This document shows positions 52,137 to 60,815 of a stretch of 64,000 nucleotides of DNA, one piece after another. The stretch is taken from NCBI GenBank assembly GCA_964500775.1, contig CAZCQG010000004.1:21798-85797 (forward strand), in the 5' to 3' direction. Under the pieces are notes generated by a model that worked only from the letters and a program-made list of their open reading frames with translations, had not been told where the DNA came from and did no database searches. Made by a program: the position numbers and the translations under genes. This DNA comes from CAZCQG01 sp964500775. Its GTDB lineage: Bacteria > Campylobacterota > Campylobacteria > Campylobacterales > CAZCQG01. Position 1 is the first letter of the stretch. Each line of letters opens with the position of its first letter.

Positions 52137-54221
52137 TTAACTATTTGCAAGTGCATCAATTTGCATTTGCAGTGATTGGAAAGAGGCATTTATGCTAGCG
52201 ATGATGCTATCGTATGCCGCAAATTTATTCGCCATAATCTCATACCTCGTATCAAGCATTTTTACAGCACTTGTTCTATCGTCGGTAAGCTTATCCGCTT
52301 CGCTCTCCAGTGAATTGCCGAATGTTGTAAGTAGCCCGGATGTGCTATTGAGCATGCCGTCTAGATAATCATAAAATTTTGTAAATACGCCGTCAAACTC
52401 TTTTTCTTGCCCAAGTACTGTCGCAGTATATCCCCTAAAGAGTGACTCTGCGCCTTCGCTATCGCCGTTTACCTTGCTTGTAAGTTTTTCCTCGTCGAGT
52501 TCCAATTGCCCGTCTTCATTGAGATATATGCCGTATGCGACCAAAGAGTTGTTGTTCGCATCTGTCGTTAATAAGATATTGTTGAGGTAGGACTTAATGC
52601 TGACGATATTGGTCTCCCCTTGAAAAACACCAGCAACCGCAGTATCGCTATCATACTTTGTTGCCTCTGTGAGCTTAGATACTAGCTCGTTATACGTCTC
52701 CACGAAGCTTTTCACGTCCTCTATTACCGACTCAATGTCCTGTTTGACGCTAATGACCGACTTTTCACCGACATCATGCTCGCTCTCTAAGGTAATTGAT
52801 AGTCCGCTCACTATGTCATCTATATAGTTGCCGCTTCGAGTTATCAAAATATCGTTATAGGTAAATTCCGCATCCCTCCCGACTTGCATATTGTCTAGAT
52901 TCATCTTGTTTTCCAACAAGAACGCACCGCTCTTATAAGTTACTGCATTGAGACCTATATTATTTATAAACTCTTCGCTCTCGCTAAGCTCATCATCATT
53001 ACTTCCCGCAGCACTAATCTCAATCGCGCCGCCGCTAGCTTCACTAATATAAAATCCCGTCCCGTCTTCATTAAGTGATGCACTCACGTCGGCTATTCCT
53101 GCAGCGTTGATTGCATCCACTATTGCTTGCGCATTTGCGGAGGCGCTATTTGAAGCGGGTGTCGAGATACTCACCTCCGTCCCGTTTATCTTAAAACTCC
53201 CGTCCAACGAAGCACTCTGCACCGTTTGGCTCGCCGCAGAATAATCAATACTCTTCGTATCGGTATCAAAACCTAATGCAGCGGCGTATGTTCCTCCAAT
53301 GGTTATATCGTATCCTCTACTATCATTAATGATAATTCTCTTGCTCTCTCCCGTAACATTGATATGTATAGGCTTGTTTCTAGCTTCTTCGCTATCCACA
53401 TTATCCTCATCAAACATCACATCGGAAAGATCCGCGCCGTAGTCGTCTATCGCATCTATTATCGCTTGTTTCAATGCCTTCGCGTTATCGCTAGCCGAGC
53501 TATCACTATCGGTAGTCGGTATCGTAATGTCTAAAGTCACGTCATTCCCGTTTTTATCTTTGAGCGTCACCGTCAAATCTCCGACTGCGTCTGCTTCCAA
53601 AGCACCCCCGATAATCGTGTCCGATATGACGCTAGTTCCGAAATAGATTTTATTTTCAGCACCTGTATCTTTGGAGTTTATCATTAGCTGATACGGCTTA
53701 TCACCACCGGTCTTGAGGATAGTTCCTACGATCTCCCCGCCCGTTTCATCCGTGATTTTTTGCGCTACATCTTCAAGGGTATCGCCGGCATCAATATCGA
53801 TGTAATATTCGTTCGCACCTTGCTGAAAAAAAAGTCTACTACTATAATTGGAAAAAGTGGCACTTCTTGATTCAAACTTTGAACCCACTTCATAAATATC
53901 GCTTTTTGCGAGTTTATTTACGTGAATCTCAATATCTTGAGGGACTAGACCAGCACCCGCGCTTGCACTCACCCCTTCGCCGCTGATACTCGTACTTCTT
54001 TCTAGATACGATGATGTGTCGGATATGCCGTAGGATAATGATTTCAAAGAGCCTAACGAAGTTTGCAAATCGGCTAGCGAGGTTTGTTTTTCGGTGTTCT
54101 TCTTTATTTTTTTATCTATGGGGGTTATTATTCCGTCTTCATCCGCAGCTCGTAGCTTATCTATAACGTCATAAGTAAGAACACTACTCCCAATCCCTAA
54201 AGAACTTAACGTACTAGCCAT
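52137..54221 (-). CDS. fliD: Flagellar filament cap protein FliD
   Basis: 694 residues, similar in size to other campylobacterial FliD. It caps the filament and lets flagellin polymerise. N-terminal LGIGSSVLTYDVIDKLRAAD and the C-terminal helical DTRYEIMANKFAAYDSIIAS are the conserved ends that form the coiled-coil stalk; the middle is variable and Ser/Asp-rich with flagellin-hook-like IN motifs. Middle gene of flaG-fliD-fliS. Confidence 0.95.
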   Translation of the reverse strand: MASTLSSLGIGSSVLTYDVIDKLRAADEDGIITPIDKKIKKNTEKQTSLADLQTSLGSLKSLSYGISDTSSYLERSTSISGEGVSASAGAGLVPQDIEIHVNKLAKSDIYEVGSKFESRSATFSNYSSRLFFQQGANEYYIDIDAGDTLEDVAQKITDETGGEIVGTILKTGGDKPYQLMINSKDTGAENKIYFGTSVISDTIIGGALEADAVGDLTVTLKDKNGNDVTLDITIPTTDSDSSASDNAKALKQAIIDAIDDYGADLSDVMFDEDNVDSEEARNKPIHINVTGESKRIIINDSRGYDITIGGTYAAALGFDTDTKSIDYSAASQTVQSASLDGSFKINGTEVSISTPASNSASANAQAIVDAINAAGIADVSASLNEDGTGFYISEASGGAIEISAAGSNDDELSESEEFINNIGLNAVTYKSGAFLLENKMNLDNMQVGRDAEFTYNDILITRSGNYIDDIVSGLSITLESEHDVGEKSVISVKQDIESVIEDVKSFVETYNELVSKLTEATKYDSDTAVAGVFQGETNIVSIKSYLNNILLTTDANNNSLVAYGIYLNEDGQLELDEEKLTSKVNGDSEGAESLFRGYTATVLGQEKEFDGVFTKFYDYLDGMLNSTSGLLTTFGNSLESEADKLTDDRTSAVKMLDTRYEIMANKFAAYDSIIASINASFQSLQMQIDALANS

Positions 54222-54237
54222 TCGTCATCCTTTGTAT

Positions 54238-54618
54238 TTAACCCTTTTTATCAAAAATTATCCCTACGATCTCTCGCATCTTAGCCATAAGCTGCATCGC
54301 CTCTTCGCTAGGTATTTTTCTAATAACTTTTTGAGAATCCTTTTCAAAAACCGTAACATATAACTCTTCTATATCATCGCTAAATCCGAATTCTATGTTT
54401 GTATTTAGAGGATTCATCTCCTTGTTGAGCTGTTTGGTGACCTGACTTAGCTCTTGTTTTAAGTCCTCTACTTCTCTTTTTTCTTCGGTCTTCTTAGACG
54501 TCTCGTTGATAACCTGAGTAGTAGTTGACGAAGCTTCCTTGCTTCTATTTCCTTGAGAAGCAGTACCGAGCGCATCCTGTGTAGAGATTGCGCCTTGTGA
54601 AATATTATCGACTCTCAT
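54238..54618 (-). CDS. flaG: Flagellar protein FlaG
   Basis: 126 residues. FlaG affects filament length. The C-terminal FlaG domain has LNTNIEFGFSDDIEELYVTV and VIRKIPSEEAMQLMAKM. The N-terminal half is polar and Lys/Glu-rich. I chose the ATG at 54618 because AGGGG precedes it; the frame extends to 54633. It is first in the operon, behind a sigma-28 promoter. Confidence 0.93.
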   Translation of the reverse strand: MRVDNISQGAISTQDALGTASQGNRSKEASSTTTQVINETSKKTEEKREVEDLKQELSQVTKQLNKEMNPLNTNIEFGFSDDIEELYVTVFEKDSQKVIRKIPSEEAMQLMAKMREIVGIIFDKKG

Positions 54619-54651
54619 AATATACCCCTTCAATACATTTCTATGAAAGAA

Positions 54652-54680
54652 ATATCGGCAACGGAAAAAATTTATTTAAA
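54652..54680 (-). promoter_or_regulatory. Sigma-28 (FliA) promoter of flaG-fliD-fliS
   Basis: On the minus strand TTTAAA (54675-54680, containing TAAA) is followed after 15 bp by GCCGATAT (54652-54659), close to the sigma-28 consensus TAAA-N15-GCCGATAA. The -10 lies 33 nt before the flaG ATG. It places this operon in the late flagellar class. Confidence 0.82.
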
Positions 54681-54745
54681 TTCTACCTCAATTATTGTTT
54701 AAACAGCTCTCCGAAAATAATAATTTTCTTCTTCACCCATCGTGC

Positions 54746-55966
54746 CTAGTTTAATGCGATTAGCTCCAAAGGATCGATATGTGTATTCTTTTTCGTAACC
54801 TCAAACGTCAGTTTATTATCAACTCTCCCGATAACGTACCCTTTTTTTACATACGCCCCCTGTTTTACCGTAGGTGCGATAGCGGAAAGATTTGCATAAA
54901 CCGTATGGAGATTTCCGGGATGTTCTACTATTACGACTTTGTTGAGCACCGGAGTTTCTTTGGCAAATATCACCTTTCCGTCTAGGACGCTTTTTACTTT
55001 AGCGTCCGATTTTTTGGAGTTGAGAATCACCGATTCGTTAAATACCTTGAGCTTGTAAACGGGATCATAATAGGGACCGAATTTTTGCTCTATATCAAAC
55101 TCATCAAGCGGAGCAATGGTCTTTTTACCGCTATATTTCGTAGTGCTCACGGTGTGATACGAGGAAGCAATTTGTCGTACGTCTATCACCTCATCTTCTC
55201 CGCTTTCGGCTTCTTTGGAAGGTATGCTGCGTTTTTGTGCTTCAAGTTTTGCATTTTTTTCTTGTTCATTTTTTACGAGTTTCAGCTCTTGCAATATTTT
55301 TTTAAGCTCGTTTTTCTCGTTTTCGATAGATAACAACTCTTTTTTATAATTGCTTTTTTTCGAATCTAGCGAAGCGATGATTGTTTTTCGTTTTTCTCTC
55401 AATGTCAAAAGGTTTGTTTTTTTCTTCTCTTGGGATTCGATATATGTTTTTAAATCCGCTATATCATTTTTGAGACGTGCTATCTTCTCTACCACTTTTA
55501 TATGTTCGTCTTTTAGCGTATTGATGTCGTTTTTAGCAATATCGCTTATCCCCTTGATCACCTCTTCGGTTATCAAATCATCGGTATATGTAGGTGCAAG
55601 ATTATTACGGATGATCGAAAAAGAGAGTTCTTTTGCAAGAATCTCTACTACTTTTTTTTCTATTTCACGTTTTTTTTCGAGCAAACTATCTTGCTCTTCG
55701 AGGGCATTGCGGAGTTTTTTATTTTTTATCTCATAATCGGTTCGCGAATCATCTATCGTGATCTCAATCTCTTTAATCTCTCCCGCGACCTTATCGTACT
55801 CCCTTTGCTCGATTAATATCTCTTTAGCTAGTTCGCTTATTTTTTTCCCGAGCATATCCTCTTGGTACTCTTTTTTATCAAGGAGTTCCTTTTTTTCGGT
55901 GATAGAAGTATCGATATTCGCCGATAGTAACAGTGCGGAAAAGAACAAAAAAAAGCCGATTCTCAA
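54746..55966 (-). CDS. Degenerate LytM/M23 murein hydrolase activator (EnvC-like)
   Basis: 406 residues: signal peptide (RIGFFLFFSALLLS), a long coiled coil (about 20-240), then a C-terminal M23/LytM fold. Catalytic residues look lost: where active enzymes have HxGxD the protein reads FNESVILNS, and the HxH is LTFEV; one His remains in VEHPGNLHTVYANLS. This pattern matches EnvC, which activates amidases rather than cutting itself. The TTG at 55966 has GGAG upstream. It is adjacent to ftsX, fitting an FtsEX-EnvC division complex. Confidence 0.85.
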   Translation of the reverse strand: MRIGFFLFFSALLLSANIDTSITEKKELLDKKEYQEDMLGKKISELAKEILIEQREYDKVAGEIKEIEITIDDSRTDYEIKNKKLRNALEEQDSLLEKKREIEKKVVEILAKELSFSIIRNNLAPTYTDDLITEEVIKGISDIAKNDINTLKDEHIKVVEKIARLKNDIADLKTYIESQEKKKTNLLTLREKRKTIIASLDSKKSNYKKELLSIENEKNELKKILQELKLVKNEQEKNAKLEAQKRSIPSKEAESGEDEVIDVRQIASSYHTVSTTKYSGKKTIAPLDEFDIEQKFGPYYDPVYKLKVFNESVILNSKKSDAKVKSVLDGKVIFAKETPVLNKVVIVEHPGNLHTVYANLSAIAPTVKQGAYVKKGYVIGRVDNKLTFEVTKKNTHIDPLELIALN

Positions 55967-55969
55967 AAA

Positions 55970-56776
55970 CTATCTCCTCTCTTTACTGATGACAAATAAA
56001 ACAGTCACAAGCGAAATGCTAAGTGCAACCCCGCACATCACCAAAGCATCACTCAATGGATAGTACACGCTTCCCTCGATACCGATTTTTTCCAGTATCT
56101 CTTCTACTTTCGGATAACGGAGTGCTTCAAAATAGATATATGCGACAAGTACTGCGCTAATCAAAGCATCTACCATTCCTAGCCTAAAAAGACGTGCGCT
56201 TCGCATCGCAAAAGATGCACCGAAGAGCGACATAATCTCCATCCGCTCAATATGCTCAAATTTCCAAATTTCAACCTGTTTTACCATTAGTAAAAACGAA
56301 ATTATAAAAATAAGTACGGCAAACACCTTTGAGATTCCGTTAATAAAACGCAAAAGTGTGTATGTGTTGGTGTGTGATTTTGCAAATGTCTCTACTCTAT
56401 TCACCCCTTTGATTTTTTTCAATTTTTCTGCCATCCCTTCTAGCTCTTCGGGGCTTGGCAATGTTTGCAACGTGAGTTTATAAAATTTCGGTAACGACAC
56501 TTTCAATAATGCGAGATTCGCCGACGATACGCCGTCTTTGAGTTTTTCCAATACAAAATCGGGTTCGATTTCAATAATCGTATCGACACTTTTTATCGTA
56601 TCTTTCAAGATTCGCGGGTCAAGATCGCTTTGAGCGGCGATGACGATAGAGTAGCTCTCTTTGAGATTCTCCTCATATCCTTTATTTACACGCTCCACCG
56701 TAAAGTAAAACTGCAATGAAAAAAGGAGGGCAACAAGCGGGATGATGAGAGCGAGATGCTGTTTAAGAAAGTTCAT
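55970..56776 (-). CDS. ftsX: Cell-division protein FtsX
   Basis: 268 residues with four membrane spans (ALIIPLVALLFSLQFYF; FAVLIFIISFLLMV; ALISAVLVAYIYF; VMCGVALSISLVTVLFV) and a large periplasmic loop between the first two (LKKIKGVNRVETF). FtsX relays ATP hydrolysis by FtsE to a periplasmic hydrolase activator. Its start overlaps ftsE by 14 nt; the EnvC-like gene follows after 3 nt. Confidence 0.92.
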   Translation of the reverse strand: MNFLKQHLALIIPLVALLFSLQFYFTVERVNKGYEENLKESYSIVIAAQSDLDPRILKDTIKSVDTIIEIEPDFVLEKLKDGVSSANLALLKVSLPKFYKLTLQTLPSPEELEGMAEKLKKIKGVNRVETFAKSHTNTYTLLRFINGISKVFAVLIFIISFLLMVKQVEIWKFEHIERMEIMSLFGASFAMRSARLFRLGMVDALISAVLVAYIYFEALRYPKVEEILEKIGIEGSVYYPLSDALVMCGVALSISLVTVLFVISKERR

Positions 56777-57434
56777 ACACCTCTCCCTCCTCTATGACGA
56801 TATGCCTAAAGTCAACCCCGAGCGCTTCGGGAATCCTATGCGTCACGACAACCACCGTCATCCCGAGTTGTTCGTTTGCCCCTTTGAGCAAACTCCATAT
56901 AAGATCGCTTGAATAGTCATCCAAGTTTCCTGTCGGTTCATCCGCTAATAATAAAACAGGATTATGCGAGAGGGCGCGCGCCATCGCTACACGCTGCTGT
57001 TCCCCGCCGCTTAGCTCTAGGGGATATTTGGTTGCTTTGTGAGAGAGCCTGATGTGCGAGAGGAGATTTTCACACCGACTTTTGCACGATTCTCTCCCAA
57101 AGCCGTTTATCTCCATCGGGAGCATCACGTTTCTCTCTATATTCCACTCTTTTATAAGTTTATAGTCTTGAAAAACAATACCTATGTGGCGGCGGAGTAT
57201 AGTTCTGCGCTTATTATTGATCTTGCCCATATCGATGCCGCAGACGTTTAGCTCTCCTCCATCTATCCGCAATGCACCGTAGAGCGATTTGAGCAATGTA
57301 GACTTTCCGCTACCGCTCGCTCCGCTAATAAAAACAAAATCCTTGGGCTTGATTCCGAACGTCCCGTTTTTTATGATCGGTTCACCCTCTTTGTACGAGA
57401 TGCGTAAGTCATTCGCCTCTATTATATGATCCAT
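56763..57434 (-). CDS. ftsE: Cell-division ATP-binding protein FtsE
   Basis: 223 residues from the ATG at 57434; the frame is open to 57524 but that part lies over trmB and lacks family likeness. Walker A FISGASGSGKSTLLKSL, Q-loop IGIVFQDYKLI, signature LSGGEQQRVAMARAL, Walker B LLLADEPTGNLDD and H loop VVTHR are intact. It overlaps the trmB end by 26 nt. Pairs with FtsX. Confidence 0.94.
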   Translation of the reverse strand: MDHIIEANDLRISYKEGEPIIKNGTFGIKPKDFVFISGASGSGKSTLLKSLYGALRIDGGELNVCGIDMGKINNKRRTILRRHIGIVFQDYKLIKEWNIERNVMLPMEINGFGRESCKSRCENLLSHIRLSHKATKYPLELSGGEQQRVAMARALSHNPVLLLADEPTGNLDDYSSDLIWSLLKGANEQLGMTVVVVTHRIPEALGVDFRHIVIEEGEVYELS

Positions 57435-58587
57435 TGAGCAGACTCTCCAAAGCTTTATGCGCGGCATAATTAATTTTCGTATGCAACGGTTTTTTGGCGA
57501 CGTATTTCGCACTTTTTCCATCAACTAAAACAAATAGTGATTCGGGCATATCGTATGCGCCGTATACGGTTTTCACTAAAAATCTTTTTTCATCGATTGA
57601 GTATATCTTGTGTATATGCACAAAATATTCCACACCGCGCAATATCTCTATTCCTCTTAAAGCCTCCCTGTCGGAAAATGATTCTGCGATAAAGGTAAAA
57701 TCGCCCTCTTTTTCAACCGCTTCATACTCACTCTCGGAAAGAAAAACAAAATCGTATATATCTTTATTTTGTCGTCTCCATCTCGCTTCGTATTTACTGG
57801 TAATCTCGATTTCGCGATTCTTGTAAATCGAAAGATTAAACTTCGGAATCTTGGAAAACTCATTGAAGCAGTGGTGATAATAATTGGGCGAATCGGTGCG
57901 GACTTCAAGCGTCCCCCCTTTTCTAAGTGCTCTATCGCACTCTTTGATAAAACGCTCGCTTATCACCCTCCGCCCCTCTTTTTTATCCCAAGGTACCGGG
58001 AAATGGACGAGTATCCGCTCTAACGTAGATTCTTTGAGAAGCTCTACGAATATCCGTGCATCGGTCGCTATGATGTAGAGATTCTCCAATCCGTGCAGTT
58101 CGATATTGCGTATCGCTTGCTCGATAGAGGGTTTATGTATCTCTATCCCTATGACTATCTTGTCCCTATTTTTTTTCGCCAAATCTAGGAGCATCCGCCC
58201 GCTTCCAAATCCAACTTCTAAAATCTTTTGCGCGCTAAAAAACGGTTCTTGCAGGAAAAAATCGGGTGTTACGAGATAGGGTGAGCAAGTGTTTTGTCTT
58301 TGGCAAGAGATGGTAAGGTTTGAAGAAATAATGCGCGAGTCGCTTATCTTTTTAAACGCCTCTAGAGATTCTTTAATGATTCCTACGGGAGAGACTCTAC
58401 TCCCTTTCTCGTATCCGACTTTATAATTATGTGCCCGTTTGACTTTCGTGAGGAAAAACTCTTTCCCTTTATGCCGACATAAAATAAGTGCCTCATTTCC
58501 CTCTTTTGCTTCAAATAAAAATTTTACACTCTCTTGCTCGGCAGGATAGGCGACCTCCGAGATTTCGGAGGCTAAGAAATGGGGCAA
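57409..58587 (-). CDS. trmB: tRNA (guanine-46-N7)-methyltransferase, long form
   Basis: 392 residues, the long form seen in Campylobacterota (enteric TrmB is about 240). The SAM site is ILEVGFGSGRMLLDLAKKN, followed by GIEIHKPSIEQAI and HFPVPWDKKEGRRVISERF, the TrmB signature. About 120 extra residues precede the catalytic core and about 100 follow it. The start is a TTG at 58587 with GGGGAG upstream. Confidence 0.93.
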   Translation of the reverse strand: MPHFLASEISEVAYPAEQESVKFLFEAKEGNEALILCRHKGKEFFLTKVKRAHNYKVGYEKGSRVSPVGIIKESLEAFKKISDSRIISSNLTISCQRQNTCSPYLVTPDFFLQEPFFSAQKILEVGFGSGRMLLDLAKKNRDKIVIGIEIHKPSIEQAIRNIELHGLENLYIIATDARIFVELLKESTLERILVHFPVPWDKKEGRRVISERFIKECDRALRKGGTLEVRTDSPNYYHHCFNEFSKIPKFNLSIYKNREIEITSKYEARWRRQNKDIYDFVFLSESEYEAVEKEGDFTFIAESFSDREALRGIEILRGVEYFVHIHKIYSIDEKRFLVKTVYGAYDMPESLFVLVDGKSAKYVAKKPLHTKINYAAHKALESLLNGSYNRGE

Positions 58588-58591
58588 AGAA

Positions 58592-59848
58592 TCACTCCCC
58601 TATACTTTTGGCTAGGAGAAGTTGCGTCTCGTCGGTCGGCTCGGATTCGATACCAAATCTATCTATTGCGGCGATTGAGTAGCTATACTCGATACCGGGG
58701 ATAATATCGTTATCAACAAAACTATTTCCTTTGATGCCCGTTACCCGTATCGGTTTGCTGAACCAATCTTTTGTTTTTTTATAGACGACATATTCGACGG
58801 CGCGCTCATCTCCCGCATCCCATTTCAATACCGCTTTGCCATCCTCAATACGCGCTGATGCAAAATGGGGTCGGTTGGGCTTAGCAAGCGTCATCCCCAT
58901 TACGCCGTACTCTTGCTTATTTCCTTCGAGTTCGTCTTTGTCGACACCCGTGACTTTATAGAAAAAGACTTTCCCGTCGTCGTTTACGTCGTCATCAAAG
59001 AAATTTCCCTCCGCAGTCCCTATGGAAAAATAAGGTCCTACCTGAAAATACGATCGGTACACTTTGTAGTGGACGATGTCTTTTTGTTGCAACGCGTTCC
59101 AATTAAGTGTGATTTTTTTCGGGAGGTTGTTCGTCGCGCTTAGGCTCTCAATCGTAGCAGGCAAAGGTTTGGTTTTCGCCTCTACCGTGTCACTCGGCGG
59201 AGCATCCACGCCGCTATAGGTCGTAGCGACGACGCGGTATCTGTAGGTGTGATCGTCTTTGAGATTTGTATCGATGTACTCTACGAGCAGACGATTGTTT
59301 ACTTGGGAGATTTTTTCCCATTTGATAGTGCTCGCATCGTTGCGTTCGATTCTGTATCCGTTTACTTTTTGATTAGGATGGGGTCTCCAAATGATTTTCA
59401 CTTGTTTGGGATAATTGCTTATCGCGCTCACGAAACTCACAGGCTCGATAGAGGTCGTCCGATACTTCATAAACGCCGTTTTATTGGAGATTTGCCCCTC
59501 TTGATTATAGGTAGCGATTTGGTAAGCATAGTCGGTACCGGGTTTCAATCCCGTATCTACAAAGTGGGAAGAGTATCGGGAATCGATCTTTGCAAGCTGC
59601 CCCAACTCTCCCGTATCGACATTGAGTTCGCCTTTGTATATGATGTACCCTTCGACGGCAGGATTTAACACGGGCTCCCACTCAAAAGCGATGCTTGTGA
59701 GATCGCTAATGGCTTTAATCTCTTGGGGTTGCGGTAGTGACGGATTTATCTGCGGTTGTGAAGGTATACTAAGAGACTGTACCGATTCACACCCCGCAAA
59801 GACAAAAATTAAAACGATCGCGGATAGAATCTTCGCTAAATATCGCAT
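58592..59848 (-). CDS. Lipoprotein with fibronectin type III repeats
   Basis: 418 residues. The lipobox VFAGC (after YLAKILSAIVLIF) predicts a lipid-anchored protein. Three to four Fn3-like repeats follow, each with a W-x-P...V-x-GY/YRIER...TYRYRV pattern (WEPVLNPAVEGYIIYKG; WRPHPNQKVNGYRIERN; WNALQQKDIVHYKVYRS; WDAGDERAVEYVVYKK). Likely an outer-membrane or periplasmic binding protein; partner unknown. GGAGG lies before ATGs at 59851 and 59848. It overlaps the upstream rluD-like gene by 62 nt. Confidence 0.88.
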   Translation of the reverse strand: MRYLAKILSAIVLIFVFAGCESVQSLSIPSQPQINPSLPQPQEIKAISDLTSIAFEWEPVLNPAVEGYIIYKGELNVDTGELGQLAKIDSRYSSHFVDTGLKPGTDYAYQIATYNQEGQISNKTAFMKYRTTSIEPVSFVSAISNYPKQVKIIWRPHPNQKVNGYRIERNDASTIKWEKISQVNNRLLVEYIDTNLKDDHTYRYRVVATTYSGVDAPPSDTVEAKTKPLPATIESLSATNNLPKKITLNWNALQQKDIVHYKVYRSYFQVGPYFSIGTAEGNFFDDDVNDDGKVFFYKVTGVDKDELEGNKQEYGVMGMTLAKPNRPHFASARIEDGKAVLKWDAGDERAVEYVVYKKTKDWFSKPIRVTGIKGNSFVDNDIIPGIEYSYSIAAIDRFGIESEPTDETQLLLAKSIGE

Positions 59849-60761
59849 CATGTTCCTCCAATGAAAAATTCTCTCGTAAATAGTGCTTCATATCTTCGTG
59901 CATTTTCGCTACAAAGTGGATCTTTTTTCCGGTTCGCGGATGGTTGAGATACAGCAAATACGAGTGTAAAAAAACTCTAGGTATTGTAGTTGTATCGCCC
60001 TTAAATCCGTATAAGCAATCGCCCAAAATATGGCGGTTTATGCTCTCTAGGTGGGCACGTATTTGGTGCGTCCTCCCGCTAAAAAGTTTTGCCGCGATAA
60101 GCTCTTCTTTTTTTTCGTTAGCGGCAACTTTTGCAAAAGCGCTTTTTGATTCCCTCCCCTCTTTTACGACGGACATTTTGAGTCTATTTTTCGGATTGCG
60201 TCCCAAAGGTTTATCGATGATTATCGAATCTTTGAGCGGCAAATCAATGAGCGCCAAATAGTAACGCCCCAATGTCCGCTCTTTAAGCTGTGCGGAGAGA
60301 TTTGCGTGCGCGGCGTTATTTTTTGCGATGGCTATCGCTCCGCTCGTCTCTTTGTCGAGTCGATGGACGATGCCGTGGCGCACCTCTCCTGCTAGTGTAG
60401 AGAGAGCGATGCCCTTTGCTTTGAGCCAATCGACTAGCGTAGATTCCTTTACACTCGGTGCATCGTGTATGACGAGATTTGGCGGTTTGTTGAGGATGAG
60501 GATGTCTTCATCTTCGAAAATGACCTCTATATCAAAATCGATTGCATTTTTTTTCGGAATCTCGGGCGCGGGAAAATCGACCGTTATCTCTTGCAGATTT
60601 TTTATCTTCGCACCGCACTTTTTCACAATCGCTCCGTCCACCGAAACAAGCCCGTTTTTTATTAACGTCTCGATTTGGTTTCTCGTGGAGGGAATCTGTG
60701 AGGTCAAAAAAACATCAAGTCGCGTTTCGTCACTCGTACAAACAAACTTTTCTTTATTCAT
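59787..60761 (-). CDS. RluD-family RNA pseudouridine synthase
   Basis: 324 residues: an N-terminal S4 domain (RLDVFLTSQIPSTRNQIETL) and the catalytic domain with HRLDKETSGAIAIAKNNAAH holding the Asp. GRTHQIRAHLESINRHILGD is typical of the RluA/RluD group. Specific uridine target in 23S rRNA is not decided. Its last 62 nt overlap the start of the lipoprotein gene. Divergent from rodA by 54 bp. Confidence 0.92.
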   Translation of the reverse strand: MNKEKFVCTSDETRLDVFLTSQIPSTRNQIETLIKNGLVSVDGAIVKKCGAKIKNLQEITVDFPAPEIPKKNAIDFDIEVIFEDEDILILNKPPNLVIHDAPSVKESTLVDWLKAKGIALSTLAGEVRHGIVHRLDKETSGAIAIAKNNAAHANLSAQLKERTLGRYYLALIDLPLKDSIIIDKPLGRNPKNRLKMSVVKEGRESKSAFAKVAANEKKEELIAAKLFSGRTHQIRAHLESINRHILGDCLYGFKGDTTTIPRVFLHSYLLYLNHPRTGKKIHFVAKMHEDMKHYLRENFSLEEHDAIFSEDSIRDRFNFCLCGV

Positions 60762-60815
60762 TAATTTCGCTTTCGCTACAATCTTTACAAAATTACACCA
60801 AGCTAAAGGGCGACT

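Noticed and set aside
57435..57524. Longer FtsE N-terminus
   Set aside because: The extra 30 codons lie within trmB and are unlike FtsE; the ATG at 57434 gives the normal length.
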